Positions 32,930-44,329 of a stretch of 64,000 bases of DNA are shown piece by piece. The stretch is taken from assembly GCF_963675165.1 (NCBI RefSeq), contig NC_087381.1:4030001-4094000 (forward strand). The letters are read 5' to 3'. This DNA is from Halichondria panicea (lineage: Eukaryota; Porifera; Demospongiae; Suberitida; Halichondriidae). The translations under genes and the position numbers were made by a program. The stretch's first letter is position 1, and every line of letters starts with the position of its first letter. Under the pieces are notes generated by a model that saw only the letters and a list, made by a program, of their open reading frames with translations, did no database searches and was not told where the DNA came from.

Positions 32930-33500
32930 GTGTGACTGTGACTGTCCATTTCTTCAGAGTCAAGGTATCTACAGAACGGAAGAACACAGACTAACTATAA
33001 TAATGTCTTACGCATAATTAGTGTGGTTGCTCTTGTAAGACTGTCCATTTCTTCAGAGTCAAGGTATCTACAAAACGGAAGAACACAGACTAACTATAAT
33101 AATGTCTTACGCATAATTAGTGTGGTTGCTCTTGTAATGTGGTTGCTCTTGTAAGACTGTCCATTTCTTCAGAGTTAAGGTATCTACAAAACGGAAGAAC
33201 ACAGACTAACTATAATAATGTCTTACGCATAATTAGTGTGGTTGCTCTTGTAAGACTGTCCATTTCTTCAGAGTCAAGGTATCTACAAATCGGAAGGATA
33301 CAGTGTTAAAGCAACTATAATATAATCATCATACGCACATTTATGTTGCTCGCGGAGCTATAGTGCGACTGTTCATTTCGCACTTACCTTCCTAGTCATC
33401 GTATCTACAAAATGGAAGAATAATAAAGCAACTATCTGTTATGAATATGTGGTTGCTCGTGTAAGTTAGAGTGCAACTGTCCATTTTCACATGGATGACC
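32930..33500. repeat. Minisatellite, about 105-bp units, 4 good and 2 worn copies
   Basis: Units start actgtccatttcttcagag near 32938, 33043, 33155 and 33257. Worn units follow near 33367 and 33474. Each contains aaggtatctaca and gtgtggttgctcttgtaa. Internal to the CACTA element. Non-coding. Confidence 0.9.
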
Positions 33501-33879
33501 ACCTACATGGATGACCACCTACCGTATATCTCGTTGCGTATGCGAGGCATAATTATGGCAATTAAAATCTCTTACGCATGTTTGAGCACTTCACATCCTA
33601 GTTCATACACTGGTTCCCAGGCCCAATTTTAAAGCGAAAAGTGGTACGTACACAGCACTAGGTCATCGTGTTTCTTGTAAGTTGCCTGCTCCTCGAAGTT
33701 GCCTGCTCCTCGTTTTGGTGTTCATTAGGCAGAGGAGCCTGCAATGAAACATGTTTACAGTAAACACATAAACAGCTAGTGGACAATAACATAGCAATGT
33801 ACTCTAATGTGCACTTCACAATTACTCACAATTACGCTCTCAGTCAAAAAAACACCATATAACACAACTAGGTCCACCT

Positions 33880-34700
33880 GTACATACAACGACAGGTCCA
33901 CCTGACGAAACTTGACAGGCTGTAGCCAAATTAAAGAATAAAACGTGAAACATCCTGACAGACACAAGGACCCAATGTACACACTACAACACAAAGCACA
34001 AGTGTAACTAAATGGACGGGCCACCTGACGAAAGATGACACATCTTGACAGGCTGTTGCCAAAGAATGAAACATTCTGACAGACACAAGATTCTGACAGA
34101 CACAAGGACCCAATGTACACACTACAACACAAAGCAACAAGCGTAACTAAAGCGTAACTAAATGGACGGGCCACCTGACGAAAGATGACACATCTTGACA
34201 GGCTGTTGCCAAAGGATGAAACATCCTGACAGACACAAGGACCCAATGTACACACTACAACACAAAGCACAAGCGTAACTAAAGCGTACAAATGGACGGG
34301 CCACCTGACGAAAGATGACACATCTCGTAACTAAAGCATACAAATGGACGGGCCACCTGACGAAAGATGACACATCTTGACAGGCTGTTGCCAAAGGATG
34401 AAACATCCTGACAGACACAAGGACCCAATGTACACACTACAACACAAAGCACAAGCGTAACTAAATGGACGGGCCACCTGACGAAAGATGACACATCTTG
34501 ACAGGCTGTTGCCAAAGGATGAAACATCCTGACAGACACAAGGACCCAATGTACACACTACAACACAAAGCACAAGCGTAACTAAAGCATACAAATGGAC
34601 GGGCCACCTGACGAAAGATGACACATAATTATATATTGACAGGCTGTTGCCAAAGAATGAAACATCCTGACAGACACAAGTACAAGGACCCAACCAAACA
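33880..34700. repeat. Minisatellite, units of about 120-150 bp, 6 copies
   Basis: Each unit starts with atggacgggccacctgacg (about 34012, 34162, 34291, 34346, 34465 and 34594) and continues with gatgacacatcttgacagg and acaaggacccaatgtacac. The 34291 unit is truncated. Long minus-strand frames through the array are repeat artefacts, not genes. Internal to the CACTA element. Confidence 0.9.
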
Positions 34701-35045
34701 CAATAATAATTAAGTCTCTTTTAGCTAGATCTTGACTACGGTACCTCGGGAAAAAACTCACTGAAAAACTGCTGTATCTCCTTCACAGACCACATCTTGT
34801 TGGAAGCGCTGCAGTACAGAGTACTTACTCCGTGCTGCAAGTACAGTGTGAAGCTAGCTAGACAGAGCAGCATAGTCGAGTCATCAGCAGCTGGAAGTGC
34901 ACGTGATTTCGTGTACGCATGCGCAAATAACTATGATAGAAGGTTCAAGTAAGTGTAAATAGTTCATAATGTAATGTTACATTCAGGTCCATGGCTGTAG
35001 TATTACATACACAAGATATAATTATATACAAAGACAAGTCTTAGT

Positions 35046-38000
35046 CTAGTATGCATCTTCACTCGTCACTGAAATCGCTTGAAGTATGTCGGCAGTATTA
35101 AGTTGACGGCGAGCCGGGTTAGAGCTTCCAGCTAACGTAACCCCGGTAGAAGTAACTGGCTCCAAATCGCGTGGCAATGGGTTTGCATCTTTAGCCTGTT
35201 GGTGTAAAAACGATTGATCAATAGCCCAGACAGGCGCATTAGGTGGGGGTGATAGTTTGGATAGCGTTGAGTCGAGTCGTGTCTTGACTTGGATTGGCCC
35301 TTTGATGGCTTGCACAGACTTTTCAGCTCTCTTGTCCAGTCGGCCAAGAAACTTGTTTAAGTCTGTATGTATTAATAGCCATCTTTCTGATTGTCACTCC
35401 AAACCCAACATAATGCAACTCTTGCCGGACAATTATAATTACCAAACTCAGCATAACATGATTACCTTCTGATCTCCATGGCAGTTTATGCCTCCTTACA
35501 ATATCTCCACCTTTAGATTCTGTTTCTTCTGTCATAAAGTTTTGATCAATTTCTTCCCATAGGCTAAGTTCTTGATCACGCTTGAGGTACTATTACATGA
35601 TGTGCACGTACATTTATCCAATAAATAAGGTAATAATAGGCTTGCCCTTTTTTGAAAAGCTTTCCGCTGGCCTTTTTTCCTATTTAATTTCACTTTCTCC
35701 AACCGCATGGGTTGACTATCATTGTATATCCTGCGCCGAGACTCAAAGTATCGATAAACAGCACCTGTATCCCGTTAATACACTTGAAATTAAAGAGTAG
35801 AGTAACCTACACAGCCAAAAATCCACGGGGCGTGTCAGGTCCGTTACATGTCCGTTACAGGACGTTTACCACATCCTGATACGGGACCGTTGGGTAGACA
35901 CTAAGAAACAGGCCGTTCACATACAGCCTGTAAACAGCCCGTACAAACGGCCTGTATTCAGCCTGTATCATACCGTTCTCATGCACAATTTAATAAGCTA
36001 GTATCATGCTTCAAAAGGTCACAATTCAAAGACAAAGAAGACAAGAACAAGATATATATATATATATTAATTTCTGTTCAGCTACATTATGTCTCTCATT
36101 ATCATGTCTGTGTCTTCACATCCCCACGGTGGCACTGCAGAAAAAAACAACCAGTTGAACCGTACGTTAACGCCACATAAGTATACTAACTTACTGTATT
36201 TATATTCGTCTTGTTTTTGTGCACAAAGATAGACTCTGAGGAGAAGAGGCTGGGAATTATACAAAAAATACACCACTGCTTACCGGCGTACTATGAAGTC
36301 AGTGAACAGCTTGAAGGGCCGTTCTTCATCTCCGAGATAGCTCACCAGCTGTACACTAATTCACATAGATTAAACTAAGTTGCTTACCAGGCAATTGTTG
36401 CATTCTCTTTATCATTCGTCTAAAAACTTCAATCTATCAGCCACAACACATACAAAATAATGGCACTTACCTAACACACCCAGACTCCAACTCGGCATGC
36501 CAATAAAGAAATCTATTAAATAACATGTGTAACGAGTGCTAAAGATGAAAACAATAAACAAACCTTGAGTTTTTCAACATCTGGAAAAGAGTTAGAAGAT
36601 TAAAAGAAGAACACACCACTGTGAATAATCTTACCGGCGTACTATGAAGTCAGTCAACAGCTTACAGTGTGCTGTACACATTACAAGGGCTCTTTTTCAT
36701 CTCGAACATATCTCGCAACTGTACACCAATGATACGCTATTCACACAGATTACATAGTTGTTGAATTTTCTTACCAGGAAACTGTTGCTTTATCTTTAGT
36801 TCATTCTTCTGACAACATCTAGTGTCTACAGAAGTAATAACGTATCACAAAACACAATAGAACAGTGGCACTTACATAATTAGTCCAGACTTCAACTCGG
36901 CAGCATTATCTAAAGTCAATTTGATCGCGTGTTTAATAAGAGAATGCTAGTGAAAGAGAACAACAAACCTGGGAGCATTCTTCAACACCTCTTTATCAAT
37001 AGTGAACAGATGGGAGCCTACGATGAGGAGGATTATTTCAAAAAGGAAGCAAAACAAAACGTTTACCTTGTAAAATTGGCCAGTGTTCCAGCTTCAAAAG
37101 TCCATAACAACGTGCAAACCTGAATTTATAAACATACAGTAGAGGTGAAATTTACATACCTTTGCTGCCAACTACACTAGAGGTCAAATTCACTACAGAT
37201 TTGAAATAGCTGTGGAACTAGAGGAACACAAACTGCTATGAGAAAGTTCAATAAAAATAATATAACTGTTTAATATAATAACATGCTGCTACAGCTTCAC
37301 CTTTTTCTGTTCACAGGTAGACTAATAGTAATGGACTGTATAGTCCTCTTCAAGTTGTCTTTTTGGACCAGCAGCTCCTCTTGTGACAAGCAGCAGGATT
37401 TTTTCTCATCTGTCTGTCTCATTATCTTTTTGTAGTCAGGTGATGTCATCCTGCCCCAAGCTAGCGCATGCGCATAAGCTACACAGCTGCAACAGCCCGT
37501 ACACAGGACGTGGGTGCTACGCCCTAATACAGGCCCGTATCCACGGGCTGTAAACAGGACGTGGGCTAACGTCCTGTTTACAGCCTGTGAGAACGGCCTG
37601 TATACAGGACGTCGGTGGGCTACATCCTGTATACAGGCCGTTCACGGGCCCGTAACGGCCCGTTTTCAACTAACGGCCTGAAACGGACCCGTGGATTTTT
37701 GGCTGTGTATAAATAAGCTTGCATGCATGCAGAGAAAATTACGTTTTATAATGTGAGAAGTGTACTTGTCTTCATGCTCGCTCTTTATCTGTTGGATGAC
37801 AAAGTCTGCTACCTTTTGGTTCTGATCACTGCTGTACCTATATGCATGTATGTATGTATGTATTGCATGTATCAATTGGCATATTAATCTCGTTCTCAGA
37901 AGCCAAGATATCTCTAAAATAACGGAGACAACTTGGGAACAAGGCTAAGCATAATAATAATATTATGCGCTATAATATAACTTTTGTGCACTATAGAGTA

Positions 38001-38465
38001 TATAAGTACAGTATACAGAAGTCTTCAGCTGTAAATAACCCATGTGCAAAGTCACAAGTTCGGCTCACAACAAGGACTGGCAAGGTGGAGGGTTTGCCTA
38101 TTGCTGTTAGTCCTCGTGCTACCATACATTAGTTTGTATAGTAAGTAATTTACTATACGCTTACATCTCAGAAGCATTAAACTTGTCATCGTGATCAGTG
38201 GTTTGTTTTTTGACCATGACCTAAAAGAAATTTAGATTCTGTTATATACATAGTGGAACATTATGCACTTACAGATAATGAAGGTGGAACACTTGCACGT
38301 TGTTTATGACCAGAGCTTTGACTAGCCAGATCTACAGAGGTCCTTTGAGATTCTTTGAGATTCTTTCATCTCCGCTAGATCAAGAGAAATTGCTTCCACC
38401 TCTAATGCAAGCTTTTTTGTAGCTGTTTGCTGTTTAATCATTACTTGCTGGGTGGAAGTTAGCAT
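35046..38465 (-). CDS. CACTA accessory gene, multi-exon, unknown function, split by a nested element
   Basis: Exons read on the minus strand: 38465-38273 (MLTSTQQVMIKQQTATKK, coiled-coil-like, donor SLS|GTAAGT), 38220-38165 (after tttcttttag), one near 38112 (LTAIGKPSTLPVLVV), about 37840-37765 (SSDQNQKVADFVIQQIKS), then after the nested element about 35770-35650 (YFESRRRIYNDSQPMRLEK), 35600-35475 (LWEEIDQNFMTEETES, HKLPWRSE) and 35370-35046 (LNKFLGRLDKRAEKSVQA, ending SVTSEDAY). A 10-bp exact tandem duplication (38344-38363) breaks the first exon and its removal restores the frame. The basic region followed by the acidic MTEE...LPWRS block suggests a nuclear DNA- or chromatin-binding accessory protein. 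No family named. Exon borders are approximate. Confidence 0.55.
35810..37707. mobile_element. Nested CACTA-like element inside the accessory gene
   Basis: Inverted ends CACAGCCAAAAATCCACGGG (from 35810) and its inverse (to 37707). Both subterminal regions (35815-35985 and 37485-37690) are arrays of short words such as cctgtatacaggacgt, acggcctgta and cccgta. A perfect 3-bp duplication is not evident (cta on the left, tat on the right). It lies between exons of the accessory gene, presumably in an intron. It carries its own exon-like pieces but no transposase, so it is non-autonomous. Confidence 0.75.
36080..37449 (-). CDS. Multi-exon gene inside the nested element, with duplicated exon-intron block
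   Basis: On the minus strand an ATG at 37449 opens a clean exon (MTSPDYKKIMRQTDEKKS, then QEELLVQKDNLKRTI) to a donor AAAAAG|GTGAAG at 37301. Smaller exon-like pieces follow, each ending in a GTAAG donor, near 37070, 36880, 36790, 36490 and 36400. Two blocks about 350 bp apart (from 36281 and from 36631) share the words taccggcgtactatgaagtc and a pair of donor-containing pieces, so the region has been tandemly duplicated. The product is unknown and may be a captured host fragment. Only the first exon is well supported. Confidence 0.35.
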
Positions 38466-38490
38466 AGACAAAATCTTTTTTTTTCTTTAG

Positions 38491-39251
38491 TTAGGTTGCA
38501 ACTGTATCGTGGGATTAAAGTTGCTGTCAAGGAGTTTCGGCCACATACCATTTGTGAAGATGTAAAGTACGAAGCAACCATTCTAGCTACACTTAATCTT
38601 CCCTACGTGTTTGGAGTGTGTACAAGATCACGCCCGCACCGTATTGTTATGCAATTTCACGGAATCGATTCTGAAACAGTAACTCTATACAGAGAACTAT
38701 CGGAGCATCCAATTGGCATCACACAACCAATGATGTGGCTTGTTATTTGTGTACAAGTGCTCGAACCAGTACAATACATCCATAGCCATAAAATACTCCA
38801 CAACGATATTAAGAGTAACAATATTCTGATCACCACAAGTCCATTCGGAAGCTCATCTGGAGCATCTATTGCAGCCACAGGACCAAGCGCACTGATTGAT
38901 GTTAGAGCGTATGATCGTCACATTGTACTAATTGACTTTGGAAAAGCTACCATGGAATCCCAAAGTAGGCGCCACCACCTTTCTGAATCTGAAAAGGTTG
39001 AATACTTAGTAAAGTTCCCCCATATTGCCCCAGAAGTTGTGCATGGAGAAAGCAGGCAGACTACTCGTAGTGATATGTTTTCCATCGGGAATGTTTTGCA
39101 GAAAATGTTGGACTATGATTGCTTTCGTACTTTCCCTAACAAAACAAAGGAAGAAATACTTAAAGTCACTAACTGTCTCAAGTCCATTCGTTGGGAAAGA
39201 CGACCATGTGCTGAGAGAACGATAGCAATGATAGATAAATTGATGGTATGA
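38491..39251 (+). CDS. Protein kinase domain carried by the CACTA element
   Basis: About 250 open codons follow a strong acceptor (ttttttttctttag). Kinase landmarks appear in order: the VAVKEF lysine, an αC-like glutamate (KYEATILATL), the catalytic loop HNDIKSNNILI (HxD with Asp, Lys and Asn), DFG in LIDFGKAT, APE in HIAPEVV, the SDMFSIGNVLQKML helix and the C-lobe Arg (ERRPCAERT). The glycine-rich loop and first strand are absent. There is no ATG, and the space upstream is occupied by the first exon of the opposite-strand accessory gene. So either an upstream exon lies further away or the kinase was captured mid-gene, beginning at an intron. Stop at 39249-39251. The gene is convergent with the transposase (257-bp gap). 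Substrate and subfamily are unknown. Confidence 0.8.
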
Positions 39252-39507
39252 TCATGCAACGTACGTAAGCATGCTTCTATACATTTTAGGCTATGCATGC
39301 ATGTCATATATGCACACGTACATATAATTATATATATATTATGATTACGTCTAGAAGTGTACGACGAATTCTTGATTCTTGTTACTTTCATATCCATGCG
39401 TGCAAATAATTTCCCCCATCATGCATGCATGCATGTGATATCCACAATTCGAGCAACAAATGCATGTAATCATAATATAGCACAAGTTAACTATAAAAAT
39501 TATAAAG

Positions 39508-42500
39508 TCAAATGCTGTATTTTAAAGGAATTGGAATCGCTAGAAACACAGTTTCTTTATGCGTACGAAAATCAACTAGCAATTTTGCGTGAGCACACCT
39601 ACAAGCAATTCGCTGTACAGGCATGAAACAACAAGCATCTGGTGGTTCAGTAATATCTGTACTTACAGTAGCAGATATCCCATACCAAGCAGCATGAGGG
39701 TGAAGCTTTTTCCAATGAACATAGCACAAAATATGGCTAAGCTGTTTAACAGTACCACATGAGGTCTGAAGCTTGATTGTATGTTTAAGATACTGTTGAA
39801 CAAACTGTTGAACAACACCAACCCTCATCCGCCCGTAGTCAATTACTTCAAGATTGTCACCAGTACCAGGCCAGTAACACATTACAACGGATGATGAATG
39901 GCTATTTTGACCTTTCTTAGCAGAACCAACAATATCACCAGCAATCTCAATACGTCCAAATTCCTTGTAAAACAAGGGAAAATGAACAATGTTAGAACCT
40001 GGATAAAGCTGTTCATATATTTGTCGTAGTTGTTTGGAATGAGTCGATATTAGAATTTTCTCTTGAAATGGTGGTAGCAGCTTGATTAGTGACTGCTGAT
40101 CGTTAATACAGAAGCTCTGTATGCCGGAAAGCGGAGAGGTTGCCATGCTTAGGCAAGAAGAAACATCTGCTTCATTTATACAACCACCATCGTAGTACAC
40201 AGAAGTTGAATTTCGTTCTTTGCTGACAAGTAACATTAAATTTAAAAATTCTGGATCACTCGGTAAAGGTAGATGATTCAAGTCTTGTTCTTGGCAAAAT
40301 GTTTGCATTAGTTGACTTTCGATAGATCGGCGATTCGTGTGCACTGAACCTAATATACCATTATACCTTTCAAATGCGTAACACCAAAAGGCTTGGGGAG
40401 GTCCAAAATCTAGTATACACTGTTTGAGGTGAAGGTGCAAATGCATGTTTGGCGTGCATGCTTCTGAGCCATATAATTTCTGGAATGATTGACAAAACTC
40501 CAGCAAATAATGGTCTGCTGATACAACATCATGTGTTTTCAGGATTCGCTTCCTCAGTATCGAGCATGCTCTCACGTACAGTAACCAAGATCGCAGATTT
40601 GAATCAGGCAGAACTCCTTTGAGCAAAATTGGAGAGTAAATGGTTATCCAGTTACTCCACTGGTTTGCTGTGAATCCACCATATCCTGAAGAGACATTTC
40701 CTGAAGAGACATTATACGGAATCCTGTTGGAATGTAGAAGGCTTTGATCTTACTCTCAATCTCTGCTAGATGCTGCTTACTAAACAAGCCCTGGTCAAGC
40801 CAAACCTTAAAGGAATGCTTTCCTGTTCCTAGGAACAGATTATGCATTGGGTCTATAACTGTATATCTAACAGGATCAAAGTAGGGTAGTGTTAATAGAA
40901 TTGAATAACGAACGCCTGAGGCTGACTCGAGCCTTTGCACAGCAGTTGGAGTTACTTCCTTGAGTACTAGAGAGCATTTAACTCTGTGTTCTTCATTTGT
41001 TCTCGGAGTCCAATTTCTGCGATCGTAACCAGAGAAATCCTGTGTTGTCTCCTACCGTGTTAAATTGTTTCAAACATTTATTGCAACCTAGTTTAGCATT
41101 ATGACCAAGGAAGCCACATACTTTTCTGCTTGCTGGAATGTCACACATGACACACAAGAAAGTGCTGCTCTGACTCGAATATTTGCAACTTCGAACCGTC
41201 AATAGTTACGGGCAACAGTAAGCCATTCCATAGTTCATGTAGTTCTTCGACTAGTGGTGTAAGATATGAGTTCATATTAAGCTTCGGTTCTTTTGGACCA
41301 GTATAACTCCAACCAGGATCACATTCTCGTGTCTTCTCGTGGTAGATTTTGAAGTGTTAGATATATTGCACCTGTTGAGTAGATAGATCGTTTGTAGGGC
41401 TGAAACCAGTCGACATTCATTGTGAGCAAATATGAGTGTGGAGTATCCAAAAATCGATTAAGTTCAACTTCAGTAAATTGTTTCCACACTTGTCCATCAT
41501 AGATATCAGCAAGAATATCATTGGCCAAGACAGCCATTCGACTCCTCCATTGTTCGCATTTTTCGATGTAATCTGGCTTACTGAGAATGTGGCATAAGCT
41601 TTTCTTGAGAGATCTATATGGGTAAACTTTGATTGGTGCTAGAATACACTTTTTATGCCTTCTCTGCTGTTTCAGTAGTAGCGCACCACAGGCTTTTCTC
41701 TTTCTTACATGGGGATGATTTGGAGTGGCAACATGGCGACATGTTTTAGATTCTGTTTTACCATTTGCTAATGTACGAACGCAATCACTAAATTCATATA
41801 TCACACTGCACTGAGGGCAAACTACATATTCAATGAAACATTTCTTCTCGAGTCCAATGATTTTTTCAACTGACATTAAGGTAACAGGAATTTGTTCCGA
41901 AGCTTCAACAATTTTTGCACAATTATAAGTGCTACCCAAGAGCTTGACAAAGTACTTAATGCATTTTACGATAAACACCGTTGAAGAAGCTGACACTCTA
42001 AATGCTGCTTTCCAAAATAACAGGAGCAGAAGAAAGTAGTACACAGGTTGTGATACCATTTGACATCCCTGTGGAACATGTACATCTGTTTCTGAATCAT
42101 CATCTGAAGTCCACACTTCCTCCAGCCTTATATCCTACAGAAAATATATTGTGAGAGAATGTATAAATATTATTGGTGCTCATAATTGTGACAGGCTCTG
42201 GGAAAACAGACCAATTGGAGCAGATATTGGTATTGAGCAATAGCCAGATTTATAGACTACAGTGTATAATCTCAAAATTTTTTTCTTGGCTAATAGTTAT
42301 CTACAGTCTTTCTACTACCTCTCTGCAAAATCTGATGCTCTGAATCCGACTCTTTCCATCAAAGCGCTTTGTCTAAGCAGCCACCATTACCTTACTTTTC
42401 CCAATTTAGCAATCTTTGAGTGGGCGTTTCTCAATACTGCTGTTTTACAACTTCGAGTTTCCAACGCGCATAACTCAGGGATGGAACGAGGTATGTGCAA

Positions 42501-43069
42501 ACTAAGCATATCAATGCGTAGGCAATTCTTTGCTCTATCATCTGGTATATAGATCGCAAAAATTATAGCTTGCGCCAATTGGTCTGTTTTCCCAGAGCCT
42601 GTCACAATTAATGCATATGCATGACTGTGTGTGTGTGTGTGTTTTGTGACAGAGGGTGTGGTCTATATAATACTTACGTCATGCGTGTATATTTTATATG
42701 ATATGCATGCATGCATTTAATTACAAGTAAATCACAAATGCATATCTATCACTGACATGTAGTTCATTGTCATCATCACAATCTGAAGAATCTGTGGCAT
42801 CAAAGAATACCCTATCCTCGTCACCCAAGTTGGCTGTTGAACGGGTACAGTTGGACTCTGCATGAATCCAGTGAAAAAAAGCCAGGGGCCCTATTAATAC
42901 AGTATCGGAGCCTTTCAGTATACTCACCTGCATCAATATCAGTATCTTCTGTCTGTTCAAGAGTCTCATCATCAGTGTTACAGTCTTGCTGCACTTCTAG
43001 ACCAGGCCTGCCATCACAAACAGTCTTAGTAAGCCATTGCTTGGTAACTTTATTGTAAAAACTAGACAT
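39508..43069 (-). CDS. CACTA transposase (tnp2 type), with frame shifts
   Basis: Exon 1 is 43069-42928 (MSSFYNKVTKQWLTKTV, donor GCAG|GTGAGT), exon 2 is 42857-42757 (acidic, DATDSSDCDDDNELH) and exon 3 starts at 42134 after tctgtag. Exon 3 carries Cys pairs (EYVVCPQCSVIYEF) and then the catalytic core: LLTMNVDWFQPYKRS (first Asp), CDIPASRKVCGFLGHNAK, YTVIDPMHNLFLGTGKH (second Asp) and FWCYAFERYNGILGS (Glu). This order fits the tnp2-like DDE transposase of EnSpm/CACTA elements. Frame shifts lie near 41340 (next to a 10-bp near-duplication), 41030, 40720 and 40630. An in-frame 15-bp tandem duplication lies at 40685-40714. The stop is at 39508. The product cuts and joins the element ends. Confidence 0.85.
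42184..42609. mobile_element. Small MITE in a transposase intron (TIR 35 bp)
   Basis: The ends aattgtgacaggctctggga and their exact inverse (35 bp each) lie 426 bp apart. TA flanks both sides, as in Tc1/mariner-type MITEs. It fills most of the intron between exon 2 (42757) and exon 3 (42134) of the CACTA transposase. Confidence 0.85.
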
Positions 43070-43099
43070 ATGTCGGTAATAACTAGACTTCGACAGATA

Positions 43100-44160
43100 C
43101 TCAGGTACATTTAAGGACTGGGACCAGCAATTATTGCTGATTCAGCGGAAACGAAGCTCCGCCCACGATTTTTACTATCAATTGTGGAGTAAAAATGGAG
43201 TTTTGCTGCTCTAATCTTTAGCTCAAATTCCGGAGCGTAAAACCTTAGTTAAAGTGTTTACTTTTTAGTGCAGTAGTTAGTTCAAAGCTATATGCAGGCA
43301 CTACCGTTAGCGCCTAACAGTGGGATCAATGAAAAGTAGGTTATTAGCCTTTACATGCAAAATATTAAGCTGAAAAAGTACTTTATTTAGAAAATCTCAC
43401 CTTTAGCTGATCCCACTGTTAGGCGCTAACGGTAGTGCCTGTATAATTATAGCTTTGAACTAACTACTGCACTAAAAAGTAAACACTTTAACTAAGGTTT
43501 TACGCTCCGGAATTTGAGCTAAAGATTAGAGCAGCAAAACTCCATTTTTACTGCACAATTGATAGTAAAAATCGTGGGCGGAGCTTCGTTTCTGCTGAAT
43601 CAGCAATAATTGCTGGTCCCAGTCCTTAATGTACCCATAGATTGAAGAGAGAGGGATAGGAAACGGAGTGGTGCACGTGATGATTTTACATTGAATCTGC
43701 ATTGGAGCCTCAAAAATTTTCCGCGCTACGCCCTATGAACGAAGCTATTAAGCACACTTTTGCCGGGTAACTCCCAAAGCTGTGTTTCCTCGAGACATAA
43801 TCTCTTTCAGCAACTTAAAACACGCCTAGTCCATGAGCCACGTGTAGTACTTGCTAATAACTGACCACACCCAGTAAAAAGAGACTTTCCAATAAAGTTA
43901 TATGTTCCCAAGGCTGTTTTAGAGCTATTGGAACATGTAACGTGTAAGCGTGCTGGTTATGACTACTACAATAGGTATAGACCTTGAAATATAAGTGAGT
44001 TGCACGGACTAAGCACAGTTACTTGTAGTTTATTATGCACTGAGTGTAGAAATAGATATTGTTGTGATGGCCTCGATTAAACCGCACCGTAGCGCGGATG
44101 TTACTCGAGATACAAACCGTTTCCTATCCCTCTAACTCTTCAATCTATGATGTACCTGAG
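43100..44160. mobile_element. Foldback MITE, copy 2, interrupted
   Basis: Same family as 8702-9226: inverted halves beginning AAGGACTGGGACCAGC pair over about 250 bp. The outer ends are CTCAGGTACATTTAAGG on the left and CCTGAG at 44155-44160 on the right, with TA on both sides. The right end is interrupted just before its terminus by the element at 43636-44149. It sits 30 bp upstream of the CACTA transposase ATG. Confidence 0.85.
43636..44149. mobile_element. Element X (514 bp) nested in foldback MITE copy 2
   Basis: Terminal inverted repeat of about 31 bp starting CATAGATTGAAGAG and ending with its inverse. A 7-bp direct repeat ATGTACC flanks it (43629-43635 and 44150-44156). Removing it restores the expected right end of the foldback MITE. 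No coding capacity. Confidence 0.85.
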
Positions 44161-44329
44161 TACTGGTCACAGTGGGGACACAGAACACTAGCTCTTACTC
44201 TTTTACTAGATGGTTCTAGATCTACAGTAACATCATCAGTAGAAATGTTCTCATTGAAGGTTGCCATTATTTTTATAACAATAGTAATGCACAATAACTT
44301 CAGAATAACGTAATGTACAAATAATATTA

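Noticed and set aside
32930-33500. Regularly spaced direct repeats, considered as a CRISPR array
   Set aside because: Units are contiguous 105-bp repeats without unique spacers, and the window is clearly eukaryotic.
33776-34693. Several long minus-strand frames with repeated peptide (CTLGPCVCQDVSSF type)
   Set aside because: They run through the 120-150-bp minisatellite. The peptide repeats only because the DNA does, and they overlap in different frames.
42262-42605. Frames of 96 (plus) and 72 (minus) codons
   Set aside because: Both lie in the 426-bp MITE in a transposase intron. Openness on both strands follows from the hairpin sequence.
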